DNA of 64,000 nt from JANXPZ01 sp033853925 (GTDB lineage: Bacteria; Eisenbacteria; RBG-16-71-46), in contig JAWOLC010000047.1 of assembly GCA_033853925.1 (NCBI GenBank), forward strand, positions 13,014 to 77,013, written 5' to 3'. Positions within the stretch are counted from its first letter, which is position 1. Each line of letters opens with the position of its first letter. Below, one piece after another: positions 52,395 to 60,672 of the stretch. A model generated the notes under the pieces. The model had not been told where the DNA came from, ran no database searches, and saw only the letters and a list, made by a program, of their open reading frames with translations. The position numbers were made by a program, and so were the translations under genes.

Positions 52395-52697
52395 CTAGTG
52401 CGTGGCGTGCACGCCCGAGACGTCGATCACGACGTCGCCCGAGGAGATCTGCGGCGAGTGCTGCGCCACGTCGGGCATGTTCTCCCTCAGCCAGCCAGCC
52501 GCCAGCCGGTTGGACTCCTCCGTCCCCTCCTTGCTCCGGCAGATCGTCAGGCTGATCGTGCCGTCCGGGGTGTCCACCAGGTAGTAGGCCATGAACCCGG
52601 TGGCCTTCTGCATCGTCTTCTCGATGTCCTTGCGGCGTTGCGACAGGCGGCGGCCGAGCCCGGGCACTCCCATGTAGCTGCGGATGACGGCGTGCAT
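52395..52697 (-). CDS. small alpha/beta-barrel-like (ABM-type) protein
   Basis: 100 aa. It begins MHAVIRSYMGVPGLGRRLSQ, with a later FMAYYLVDTPDGTISLTICR strand pair and a charged helix (EGTEESNRLAAGWLREN). This is the short beta-alpha-beta layout of dimeric antibiotic-monooxygenase/EthD-like proteins, which often bind or degrade small hydrophobic ligands or only sense stress. GGAGG lies nine bases before the ATG. It is 120 bp past the end of the envelope operon on the same strand, and has its own hairpin. No specific function can be given. Confidence 0.62.
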   Translation of the reverse strand: MHAVIRSYMGVPGLGRRLSQRRKDIEKTMQKATGFMAYYLVDTPDGTISLTICRSKEGTEESNRLAAGWLRENMPDVAQHSPQISSGDVVIDVSGVHATH

Positions 52698-52817
52698 GGC
52701 GATCGCTCCTCCACTCGGCGGCCCAGGTCTGCGGCGTGCCGAACTCTCGCGGAGGCGAGGTCGCTGCGTGTCATGGCGCTGGCAAGAGCGCGCGTGCCTG
52801 CACGCGCTGGGCGTGGT

Positions 52818-53750
52818 TCAGCGCTGCGTAACCGGCGTGATGCGCACGACGCCGTCCTCCGCGGCGTCGGGCTCGACGCTCGTCGCGGTCTGGTAGCGCG
52901 CGGGGTCGCCGAGGGTGCAGGCGCCGAGCTGCCTCGCCACCGAGCCGGCCAGGGCCGTGGCCTGCTCGAGGCTCCGCGCCGTGGCCGTGATGCGCACGGG
53001 GCGCGTCGCCGCGGCGGAGTGATCGATCCAGCTCGCCGCCTCGAGGACGATGGGCGCCGGGCCCGGCGTCTGACCCTCGGTCGCGAGCAGCCGGCCCGTG
53101 AAGGCGAGCGCCGGCCCGCCGGGGGTGGCGATGCGGAAGGCGGCGACGCGGAAGCCCTCGCCGACGAAGTTGCGCTTGTTGCCGGCCCGATCGTGGGCTT
53201 CGAACACGTAGCTGTAGGTGAGCCCGGGGACGACGGGCGTGCCGTCCTGGGCGCTCCCGTCCCAGGCGATCTCCTGGGGCGGCCGTCCCCGCCCCTCGAA
53301 CGTCCGCACGGTCCGCCCCTTGGCGTCGGCCACCAACAGCCTCCAGCGCTCGACGTCCCTCACTTCGGGGCGGAAGCGCGCCACCGCGGCCGCGCCGAAC
53401 TGCTCGAGCCAGGGCCGCGCGAGGAAGGGCGTGCGGAACGCGGCGCTGGACGCCTGGAAGGGCGCGACCAGGTCGGGGAGCGTGCGGTCGAGCACGTCCC
53501 GCGCCGTGCCGATGTCGAGCCCCGGCACGTCGGCCGGCCGGAGGTCCAGCTCCAAGGTGGGCCGGGCGAAGTCCACGTGGATGCGATCCTCGCCTTCCAC
53601 GGTGAGCGTGCGGAACACGGTGCCCTCCTGCCCGCCCTTGAGGGTGAGCGAGCTGTCGGGGCCGGGAGCGGCCACGGCGGCCGCCGAGGCCGGCGTCAGT
53701 GCCGGCAGGAGCGCGAGCAGCGCGAGCCAGATCGAGTGCCGCACGTTCAT
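52818..53750 (-). CDS. exported protein with FlgD-like Ig domain
   Basis: 310 aa. Signal peptide MNVRHSIWLALLALLPALTP, cleavage near ASAAA. The central part has a FlgD-like Ig module: WRLLVADAKGRTVRTFEGRG, EIAWDGSAQDGTPVVPGLTY and SYVFEAHDRAGNKRNF. The last 100 residues form an alpha/beta domain (IVLEAASWIDHSAAATRPVR, ITATARSLEQATALAGSVAR) that recalls the OmpA-like peptidoglycan-binding layout, though I cannot confirm the key Asp/Arg. It is the last gene of the ExbB-ExbD-ExbD-TonB operon (25 bp after tonB), so it is probably a periplasmic partner of that motor. Ribosome site is weak. Confidence 0.62.
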   Translation of the reverse strand: MNVRHSIWLALLALLPALTPASAAAVAAPGPDSSLTLKGGQEGTVFRTLTVEGEDRIHVDFARPTLELDLRPADVPGLDIGTARDVLDRTLPDLVAPFQASSAAFRTPFLARPWLEQFGAAAVARFRPEVRDVERWRLLVADAKGRTVRTFEGRGRPPQEIAWDGSAQDGTPVVPGLTYSYVFEAHDRAGNKRNFVGEGFRVAAFRIATPGGPALAFTGRLLATEGQTPGPAPIVLEAASWIDHSAAATRPVRITATARSLEQATALAGSVARQLGACTLGDPARYQTATSVEPDAAEDGVVRITPVTQR

Positions 53751-53775
53751 GGAGAGGAGCCCCCCGCGAATCGGT

Positions 53776-54705
53776 CTAGGTATGCAGCCGGAAGTGGAAG
53801 GTGACGGTGCCCCACTGGTCGCCCGTGCGACCGGCGCGCAGGGACTCGAAGCGCCAGGTCCGCAGCGCGGTGCGGGCGTTCTCGTCGAAGTCCTCGAACC
53901 CGGCCGTCTTCTGCACCAGGACGTTCTCGCGCACGCTGCCGTCGGGGCGCACGACGAAGTAGAGCGTGACCGCCGCCTCGACGCCGTCGCGCTTGGCCCA
54001 GTCCGGATAGTCGGGGATCGCGTAGCGCAGCACGGGTCGGTCGGCCACCGGGCCGAGGAGCGTGGCCCCCGCGACGATGCGCCGCGCGGTGGCATCGCCC
54101 TCGCTCGCCGCCGCCGGGGCGGGCCGTGGCGCCGCCGGCACCGCCGGCACGAGCGCCTGCCCCACCCCCGTTCCCCCGCGCGTGAGCGCGAGGCCGGGGC
54201 CGTCGCCGCCGCCGCCGGGGCCGCCGCCGCGATGCAGCCCGAGGGGCCCGCCCAGGCCACCGGCACCCCCGGCCGGGATGGCCGGCGCGCCCAGCACCCC
54301 GTCGGGCACGCCGACGTTCCCCGCCACGGCGGGGCTCGCCGCCGAGGAGCCCTGCAGGCTCGCGAGCCGGGCGTTCAGGCGATCGTCGAGGGCCACGTCG
54401 GACTGGGGCGCGGGCGCGAACTCGCCACGGCTCTCGTCGCGCCGGAACCGCTGCTCGAGCGCCGCCAGCACGGACAGGCCCGGCCGCGCCGGAGCGCCGC
54501 GGGGCACCAGCGGCGAGCCGCCCGGCTCCTCGCCGCCCGCCTCGCCCGGCTCGAGCCAGGCGATCTCGGTGAGCGCGGCGCGGGGCGCCGACGGGCGCAC
54601 GAGGAGGAGCGAGGCGAACAGCAGCGCGTGGAGCACGATGCTCACCGCCATGGCGCCGCCCGTGCGGCGCCGCTCCAGACTCCGCTCCCGGCTGGCGGGG
54701 CTCAT
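53776..54705 (-). CDS. tonB: TonB-family energy transducer
   Basis: 309 aa. One N-terminal transmembrane helix (AVSIVLHALLFASLLLVRPS), a Gly/Pro/Ala-rich periplasmic linker, and a C-terminal TonB domain from about residue 220: VLRYAIPDYPDWAKRDGVEA, AAVTLYFVVRPDGSVRENVL, FDENARTALRTWRFESLRAG and TVTFHFRL. The Pro/Lys stretch of classic TonB is replaced by Gly/Ala-rich sequence. It passes proton-motive energy from ExbB-ExbD to outer-membrane proteins. Start fixed by GGAG six bases upstream; four-base overlap with exbD. No TonB-dependent receptor lies in this operon, so its partner may be one of the envelope proteins here. Confidence 0.88.
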   Translation of the reverse strand: MSPASRERSLERRRTGGAMAVSIVLHALLFASLLLVRPSAPRAALTEIAWLEPGEAGGEEPGGSPLVPRGAPARPGLSVLAALEQRFRRDESRGEFAPAPQSDVALDDRLNARLASLQGSSAASPAVAGNVGVPDGVLGAPAIPAGGAGGLGGPLGLHRGGGPGGGGDGPGLALTRGGTGVGQALVPAVPAAPRPAPAAASEGDATARRIVAGATLLGPVADRPVLRYAIPDYPDWAKRDGVEAAVTLYFVVRPDGSVRENVLVQKTAGFEDFDENARTALRTWRFESLRAGRTGDQWGTVTFHFRLHT

Positions 54706-55127
54706 CGCGGCTCCTTCGTCTGCTGGCGGGTGGCGACCGCCAGGCGCTTGGCGCCCGCCGCCCGCGCCTGCTCGAGCAGCACCCGCACGTCCGAGTAGGG
54801 CAGGCTGGAATCGGCGCGCAGCACGACCAGAACGTCGGCGTTCCCGGGCTGCGAGAGGCGCGCGCGCAGCGCGGCGGTGAAGGCCTGCGGCGCGACGCGG
54901 CGCTCGTCCACGGCCAGCTCCCCGGTCGCCGTGCGGGTCACGCTGATGTTCCGCTCGTCCTCGGCGTCGCGGCTGTGCGCCTGCGGCAGATCCACGGGCA
55001 GGTCGGCCACCGACATGAGCGGCGCCGTCACCAGCAGGATGATGACGAGCACCAGGGCCACGTCGATGATGGGCGTGACGTTGATGCGGGTGATGAGATC
55101 CGGAGCGCTCGCCGTCCGTCTGCGCAT
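54702..55127 (-). CDS. exbD: ExbD/TolR-family protein, second copy
   Basis: 141 aa. Short cytoplasmic start (MRRRTASAPDLITRINVTP), one transmembrane segment IIDVALVLVIILLVTAPLMS containing the conserved proton-channel Asp, then a periplasmic domain with DLPVDLPQA and VLVVLRADSSLPYSDVRVLL. These match ExbD/TolR, which with ExbB form the proton-driven stator. GGGAGG lies four bases before the ATG. It is one base past the first exbD and overlaps tonB by four bases. The two ExbD copies differ enough to form a mixed stator. Confidence 0.88.
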   Translation of the reverse strand: MRRRTASAPDLITRINVTPIIDVALVLVIILLVTAPLMSVADLPVDLPQAHSRDAEDERNISVTRTATGELAVDERRVAPQAFTAALRARLSQPGNADVLVVLRADSSLPYSDVRVLLEQARAAGAKRLAVATRQQTKEPR

Positions 55128-55128
55128 G

Positions 55129-55539
55129 CTACCTCCCGATCACCGCGATGCGGCGGGCGCCGAGCGACTTGGCCTCGTCGATGACGCCCACGAAGCGGCC
55201 GAGCGGCACCGCGTCCTCGCAGCTCACGACCACCAGACCGCTCGCGCTCGCGCGCAGGGCCGGGCCCAGCACCGCCGCCAGGGCCTCGCGCGGCACCTGC
55301 GAGCGGTTCACGCGCACCTGGCCGTCCGCGAGCACGGCCAGCTCGACGCGCTCGGCGCGGGCCTCCTGGCCGGCGTTGCGGCCGCTGGCCGCCGCGGTCC
55401 GCAGGGCGATGCTCGACTGGAAGGCCAGCGGCGTCGCGACCATGAGGATCACCACCAGCACGAGGGACACGTCGATGAGCGGCGTCATGTTGACGTCGTG
55501 GATGCCCTCGTGCACGGAGTCCGACTTGCGAAAGCGCAT
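55129..55539 (-). CDS. exbD: ExbD/TolR-family protein, first copy
   Basis: 136 aa. Cytoplasmic start MRFRKSDSVHEGIHDVNMTP, transmembrane LIDVSLVLVVILMVATPLAF with the conserved Asp in its first turn, periplasmic domain with VELAVLADGQVRVNRSQVPR and SGLVVVSCEDAVPLGRFVGV. A Cys in the periplasmic domain (SCEDAV) is absent from the other copy. It follows exbB by seven bases. Role as for ExbD: proton pathway and coupling to TonB. Confidence 0.88.
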   Translation of the reverse strand: MRFRKSDSVHEGIHDVNMTPLIDVSLVLVVILMVATPLAFQSSIALRTAAASGRNAGQEARAERVELAVLADGQVRVNRSQVPREALAAVLGPALRASASGLVVVSCEDAVPLGRFVGVIDEAKSLGARRIAVIGR

Positions 55540-55546
55540 CGTCCCC

Positions 55547-56239
55547 TCAGGCCGCCCGTGCCCGGTCGGCGGCGAAGGGCCGGACCTCGGCCCCGTCGCG
55601 CGAGCGCGGCGCCTGGCCGGCCCGCGACTCCTCCAGGGCCAGCCGCAGGGTCCGCGCGTGGTTCTCGGTCTGGGTGAGGAGCACCGAGGTGCGGCGCACG
55701 AAGTGGTTGTAGAGCATGACCGCGGGCACCGCGACCAGCAGGCCGGCGGCGGTGGTGAACAGCGCCTCGGCGATGCCGGCGGCCACCACCGAGGGACCCG
55801 CGGAGCCGGTTCGAGCCATGTCGTGGAAGGCCCGCATGATCCCCCACACCGTCCCCAGGAGGCCGATGAGCGGCGCGGTGTTGCCCATGGTCCCGAGGAA
55901 GCCGAGATGCCGCTCGAGCAGCAGGCGCTGGCCGCTGAGGGCGATCTGCAGCTTCTCCTCCTGCGCGTCGGCCGGGAGATCCGCGGCGTGCAGGACCTCG
56001 TCCGCCACCGCGCCCAGCGGGTGCCGCGTGGCGCGGCACAGCCAGGATGCCTCCGGCCGGCCGCCGGCCCGGGTCTTGTCGAGGATGCCGCGCAGGATCG
56101 CGTCGGGATCGCCGCGCCGCCGCCAGAAGTAGGCGAGGCGCTCGAGCGCGAAACCCAGCGTCAGGACGCTGCACACGAGGATGACCAGCATCACGGGACT
56201 CGCGCGCATGGCGCCGAGCCAGTCGAAGTTCTCGAACAT
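55547..56239 (-). CDS. exbB: ExbB/TolQ/MotA-family proton channel
   Basis: 230 aa from the ATG at 56239 (AGGAGG six bases upstream); a GTG one codon earlier is an alternative. Three transmembrane segments: ASPVMLVILVCSVLTLGFAL, HLGFLGTMGNTAPLIGLLGT and AEALFTTAAGLLVAVPAVML. The GLLGTVWGIMRAFHDMARTG loop and GIAEALFTTAAGLLVAVPAV are the ExbB signature with the conserved Thr residues. It forms the pentameric channel for ExbD. It follows the TPR gene by 36 bp. Confidence 0.92.
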   Translation of the reverse strand: MFENFDWLGAMRASPVMLVILVCSVLTLGFALERLAYFWRRRGDPDAILRGILDKTRAGGRPEASWLCRATRHPLGAVADEVLHAADLPADAQEEKLQIALSGQRLLLERHLGFLGTMGNTAPLIGLLGTVWGIMRAFHDMARTGSAGPSVVAAGIAEALFTTAAGLLVAVPAVMLYNHFVRRTSVLLTQTENHARTLRLALEESRAGQAPRSRDGAEVRPFAADRARAA

Positions 56240-56278
56240 CACGGGCCTCCTGCGGGTGAACGGCGGCGATCGCCCGGG

Positions 56279-59200
56279 CTAGTGCCGCCGGGCGCCGGTT
56301 TCGAGCTGCGTGACCTTCTCGGTGGCGGCCGCGACCAGCTCGCGGTCGCGGGCGTTGGCGACGATGTCCCGGTAGGCCGCCAGGGCCTGCCGGTACTCGT
56401 GCCGCTTCTCGTGCAGCGCCGCGCTCCGCGCCAGGGCCGAGAGGCGGAACGGGTCGTTGCGCTCACCGGTCGCGGCGGCCTGCTCGTAGGCGCGCAGGGC
56501 CGCGTCCGCCTGGCCGAGCTGCTCGCGGGCCAGTCCCACGCGGTAGCCCAGCTCCGTGGCGAGCGCCGGACGGGGACGCGCGGCCAGCGCCGCTTCGAAC
56601 CGCTCCAGCGCCCGCTCGCGCTGGCCCTCGGCCTCGTCGAGGTCCCCGAGCTGGTAGGCCACGTCGGCGGCGCGGGCGTCGCCCGGCCACTCCTGGGCGT
56701 AGCGCTCCAGCTCCGCCCGCGCGTCCTCGGCGCGGCCGAGCTGGCGCTCGCACAGGGCCAGGTTGTAGCGCGAGGCCGCCCGCGTCTCGGTGGCGGTGCT
56801 CTCCTCGAGCACGCGCGTGAAGGCGAGCGCCGCGCGCATGTAGTCCTTGTCCTCGAAGTACCCGAGCCCCAGCCGGAACTGCACCGTGGTCGCCAGCTCG
56901 CTGCCGGGGAAGTACGCGAGGAACTGCTCGTAGCCCTGGCGCGCGTCGTCGCGCTGGCCGGCCTGCGCCCAGGAGTCCGCCATCAGGAACTGCGCCTGAT
57001 CGGCGGCCGAGTAGCCGGGGAAGCCGCTCACCACGCGGCGGAAGCCCTCGGCGGCCTCGCTCCAGCGCTTCTCCGCGTAGGCGCGCTTGGCGATCTGGAG
57101 CTGCGCGTCGGCCGCGAAGGCGCTGGCCGGGAACTGCTCGACCAGGGTCGCCAGCACCCGCGCGCCGTCCGGCTGCTGGCTCAGGCGGTAGAGCGCCAGC
57201 TCGGTCCCGCGCCGCGCCTCGCGGGCCACGGGCGTGTTCGGATACCGCTCGAGCGTGGCCGAGAAGGCCTGCAGCGCGTCCGCGTCACGGCCGGCGTTGT
57301 AGGCGCACTGGCCGAGCCGCAGGGAGGCGAGCGCCGCCCCGGAGCTGCCCGCGAAGTGCTCGAGCAGGCCCTGGTAGCAGCGTTTCGCGTCCTCGTACTT
57401 GTCGGCCTGGAAGTAGGTGTCGCCCATGCGAGCCCAGGCCCGCTCGGCGGCCGGCGCGCTCGCGCTGTCCCGCACGATCTCCTCCCAGCGGTCCACCGCG
57501 TCGCCCGCCCGGTCCAGCCGGGAGTAGCAGACGCCGCACTGGTAGAGGGCCGTGAGCCGCTGCGGATGCGCGGGGAAGCGCCGCAGGAAGTCCTCGTACG
57601 CGGCCGCGGCCTCGCGGTAGCGCTTCTGGTTGAAGCGCACGTGGGCGATGTCGAGCAGCGCGCCGCTCACGATCTCGCCGGCGTGGTCGGCGCCGGGGCG
57701 CGCGAGCAGACGCTCCTCGCAGGCGATGGCCAGGCTGTCCCGGCCCTGGCGCGCGTACGTCCAGGCGAGCAGCTTGGCCGCCGAGATGGCCACCGGATGA
57801 TCGGGCAGCTCGCGCAGGATCCGCTCCAGCGCGGCCTGAGCCTCGGGAAAGCGCGCCTGGGCCGCGGAGGCGTCGGCGTCGATCAGCATGGCCCAGGCCC
57901 GCCACGGCGAGCGGCCCGGGGGCATGCGTTGCAGGAGCAGATGCGGGGCCCCCGAGAGCTGGCCCAGGTCACCGGCCCGGTGATAGGAGAGCTCGAGCAG
58001 GCAGAGCGCCGCCTCGACCAGCTCCTGACGCTCGGGCGAGGGGAAGACCACGGGGCTGGCCCCGTCGCCGCTCGGGACGTAGCGGTCCAGCACGAGCTGG
58101 AAGTAGGGCGCGGCCGCGAGCGGCCGGCCCTGGTCCAGCAAGCCCACGCCCGCGAGGTAGGCGGCGGCGGGAGCCTCGGGCTGGAGCGGATAGCCGGCGA
58201 CCACGGCCTCGTAGGCGCCGGTGGCGTCCGCCCGCCGCCCCAGCCGGTCCAGGCAGCGGGCCACGCGGTACTGCGCGCTGGCCGCGACCGCGTGCTGGAA
58301 GTAGCGGGTGAGGACCCGGTTGTACTCGACGATGGCCGTCTCCGGCTTGCCCAGCGACACGAGGGCCTCGCCCACCAGGAACTGCGCGCGCGCGCCCACG
58401 TCGCTCTCGGCGTGGCGCTCGACCGCGGCGCGGAAGAGCACCAGGGCCGAGTCCTTGCGGCCGGCGAGGAAGAGGGCGCCCGCGGTGCGCAGCTCGGCTT
58501 CCGCCTGCACCCCGGGGTCCTTCGCCCGGGCGGCCACCCGCGTGAACTCCTCCGCCGCGCTGCGGTAGTCGCCGGCGGAGAGGAAGGTGTTGGCCTTGGC
58601 CAGGAGAGCGTGGTCCCGGAGCGGGGAGTCGGGATACCGCTCCGCCGTCTCCTGGAAGGCCGCGGCCGACGCGAGCATGCGGCCCGTGCGCGCCAGGCAG
58701 AGCGCCTTCAGGTACGTGGCCGGCGCTCCCTGCGGGCGCGCGCCCAGCGCCGTCAACGCCTCGGCCGCCTTGCCGTCGAGGTAGAGCGTCGTGGCCCGGG
58801 CCAGCGCCAGGCGGGGGTCGTCCCGCCGCCAGGGCGCCGCCGCCAGCGCCGCCGCCACCGCCCGGCTCGCCTCGGCGTTCGCGCCGCGACGGATCGCGTT
58901 CCAGGCCACGGCGAGCTGCGCCTCCGGCACGAGCGGGCTCGCGGGGAAGCGCTTCAGCCACTTCCGCCACTCGCCCGCGGCCTCGGCGTCGCGCCCCGCG
59001 GCCTCCAGCGCCTGGATGCGGCCGAAGTCGGCATCCGCCGCCAGCGGCCCGCTCTTGGCGGCCTCTAGGGCCTGCCGGTACGCCTCCGCCGCGGCCTTGC
59101 CGGCTCCGATCTCGTCCTGGATCGCGGCGGCGAGGAAGCGGGCGCCCACGCGCTCATCGGGATCCACACCATGTTGCAGCAGCGTCGCAACGGACTCCCC

Positions 59201-59410
59201 CACCCGCTCGAGCGCCTCGAGGCGCTGCGCGCCGGACGCCAGTCGCTGCACTTCGAAGTCATGTCCCAGCTCCTTCAGGGTTGGAGTCGCCGCGCGCTCC
59301 GTCTCGCCCGCGGCCAGCGCTCGCGGCGCCGCCAGCAGCAGTCCCAGCGCCGCGCCCAGCAGCCGCCGGCTGCGGCGGCTGCGGCTTCCCTCGCCCGGCC
59401 GCGCGCTCAT
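56279..59410 (-). CDS. exported TPR-repeat protein
   Basis: 1043 aa. Signal peptide RRLLGAALGLLLAAPRALAA after a basic start. Nearly all the rest is tetratricopeptide helices, at least 20 repeats of about 34 residues (AEAYRQALEAAKSGPLAADA, QFLVGEALVSLGKPETAIVE, AARAALAFTR-type units). The spacing resembles YbgF/CpoB and BamD-type TPR proteins of the periplasm that scaffold envelope complexes. The start codon overlaps the stop of the PorV-like gene (ATGA) and lacks a strong ribosome site, so it is translated by coupling. Placed between a barrel and ExbB, it may link the motor to the outer membrane. Confidence 0.85.
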   Translation of the reverse strand: MSARPGEGSRSRRSRRLLGAALGLLLAAPRALAAGETERAATPTLKELGHDFEVQRLASGAQRLEALERVGESVATLLQHGVDPDERVGARFLAAAIQDEIGAGKAAAEAYRQALEAAKSGPLAADADFGRIQALEAAGRDAEAAGEWRKWLKRFPASPLVPEAQLAVAWNAIRRGANAEASRAVAAALAAAPWRRDDPRLALARATTLYLDGKAAEALTALGARPQGAPATYLKALCLARTGRMLASAAAFQETAERYPDSPLRDHALLAKANTFLSAGDYRSAAEEFTRVAARAKDPGVQAEAELRTAGALFLAGRKDSALVLFRAAVERHAESDVGARAQFLVGEALVSLGKPETAIVEYNRVLTRYFQHAVAASAQYRVARCLDRLGRRADATGAYEAVVAGYPLQPEAPAAAYLAGVGLLDQGRPLAAAPYFQLVLDRYVPSGDGASPVVFPSPERQELVEAALCLLELSYHRAGDLGQLSGAPHLLLQRMPPGRSPWRAWAMLIDADASAAQARFPEAQAALERILRELPDHPVAISAAKLLAWTYARQGRDSLAIACEERLLARPGADHAGEIVSGALLDIAHVRFNQKRYREAAAAYEDFLRRFPAHPQRLTALYQCGVCYSRLDRAGDAVDRWEEIVRDSASAPAAERAWARMGDTYFQADKYEDAKRCYQGLLEHFAGSSGAALASLRLGQCAYNAGRDADALQAFSATLERYPNTPVAREARRGTELALYRLSQQPDGARVLATLVEQFPASAFAADAQLQIAKRAYAEKRWSEAAEGFRRVVSGFPGYSAADQAQFLMADSWAQAGQRDDARQGYEQFLAYFPGSELATTVQFRLGLGYFEDKDYMRAALAFTRVLEESTATETRAASRYNLALCERQLGRAEDARAELERYAQEWPGDARAADVAYQLGDLDEAEGQRERALERFEAALAARPRPALATELGYRVGLAREQLGQADAALRAYEQAAATGERNDPFRLSALARSAALHEKRHEYRQALAAYRDIVANARDRELVAAATEKVTQLETGARRH

Positions 59411-60663
59411 TGCGTGGCCATCACGGGGACCTTGACCTCGGGTCCGCCGGTCGAGATCTCGACCATCCGCACGGGCGACGAGACGACGCGCCCGAGGCGG
59501 TCGGTCACCGCCAGGCGATAACGGTACGTGCCGTCGGGCAGGGGCAGGCCGGTCTCGTCCTTGCCGTCCCATTCCAGGTGCGCGGGCGGCTTCCCCTTGC
59601 CACCGAAGCGGCGCACCACGGTGTCCGACTTGTTCACGACCTCGAGCGCCCACTGGTCCGCCTCGGCCTTGGTGCGGGCGTTGAGCGAGATGCGCGTGAC
59701 CGGATGCTCCCCGGTGGGCGAGAACGCCTCGGGGTCCGCGTGCGAGCTGGCGAAGAAGCCGCCGAAGCGGAAGGCCAGCCCGATGCGGTGGGTGATGCCC
59801 AGCTCCTGGTCCTCCGCCGCGTAGTCGAGCTGGTACTGCGGCAGGAAGCGGTAGGCGAAGCCGCCGGTGGCGCGGCCGTCGTCGAAGCCGCCGCGTAGCG
59901 CCACGGTCGGGAACAGCCAGTACTCGGCCCCGCCGTGCAGGCGCACGCCCAGGTTCTCCGCCCGGTCGGCCTCGACCGAGACGAGCCCGCGGCCGTCGAG
60001 CACGGCCAGGGCCAGGCCGCCGCGCAGCAGCGTGGGCCAGGTCTCGGGCGTGTTGCGCAGGGTGACCTTCGGTCCGCCCAGGTTCGCCAGCGCCAGGCCG
60101 GCCTGCAGGGCGGGCGTCAGCCGCACGATGCCGCCCAGGTCCACGCCGAAGCCGGCACCGCTCGACTGCTCGACGCTCTGCTGCACGGCCTTGAAGTTCA
60201 CGCCCAGCGCCAGCCGCGGCGACAGGCTGCGCGAGAGGGTGAGCAGGTAGGCGGTCTCCCCCACGTCGAAGGTGCCGAGCGCGTCGTTCAGCTCGTTCGT
60301 GCGCTCGAAGCTGCCCGAGCGCAGCGCCACCATGGTGACGCCGAAGCTGGGCAGCCGGCTCCCGGGGACGGCGAGGCTGACGCCGTTCAGGCTCGTCTCC
60401 TCGAAGAGCCGGGCGTTCTCGAAGCGGACCTCGTTCTGGTCCATGAGCGAGAGCCCGGCGGGGTTCCACACCACCCCGAGGGGATCCGTCGCGGTCGCGA
60501 CGTAGGCGCCGCCCATGCCCAGCGTGCGTGCGGTCGCGTACTGCGTGAGCCACTCGCCGGGCGCGCCGGCGCTCTCGGCCGCGCGCGCGGCGGCCGCCGT
60601 ACCGAGGAGCAGGGCGGCGGCCAGGGCGGCCCCGCCGATGGAGCGAAATGCGTGGCGTCTCAT
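59407..60663 (-). CDS. PorV/PorQ-family outer-membrane protein with FlgD-like Ig domain
   Basis: 418 aa. Signal peptide (GGAALAAALLLGTAAAARAA). Residues 40-310 have the PorV/UPF0164 barrel opening, ARTLGMGGAYVATATDPLGV then VWNPAGLSLMDQNEVRFENA, followed by alternating strands (ALRGGFDDGRATGGFAYRFL, HRIGLAFRFGGF). The last 100 residues are a FlgD-like Ig module (LEWDGKDETGLPLPDGTYRY, RLAVTDRLGRVVSSPVRMVE). PorV acts in type IX secretion in Bacteroidetes as a shuttle for proteins with C-terminal sorting domains; the adjacent 1001-aa protein has such a domain. GGAGG lies four bases before the ATG. Confidence 0.82.
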   Translation of the reverse strand: MRRHAFRSIGGAALAAALLLGTAAAARAAESAGAPGEWLTQYATARTLGMGGAYVATATDPLGVVWNPAGLSLMDQNEVRFENARLFEETSLNGVSLAVPGSRLPSFGVTMVALRSGSFERTNELNDALGTFDVGETAYLLTLSRSLSPRLALGVNFKAVQQSVEQSSGAGFGVDLGGIVRLTPALQAGLALANLGGPKVTLRNTPETWPTLLRGGLALAVLDGRGLVSVEADRAENLGVRLHGGAEYWLFPTVALRGGFDDGRATGGFAYRFLPQYQLDYAAEDQELGITHRIGLAFRFGGFFASSHADPEAFSPTGEHPVTRISLNARTKAEADQWALEVVNKSDTVVRRFGGKGKPPAHLEWDGKDETGLPLPDGTYRYRLAVTDRLGRVVSSPVRMVEISTGGPEVKVPVMATQ

Positions 60664-60672
60664 GGGCCCTCC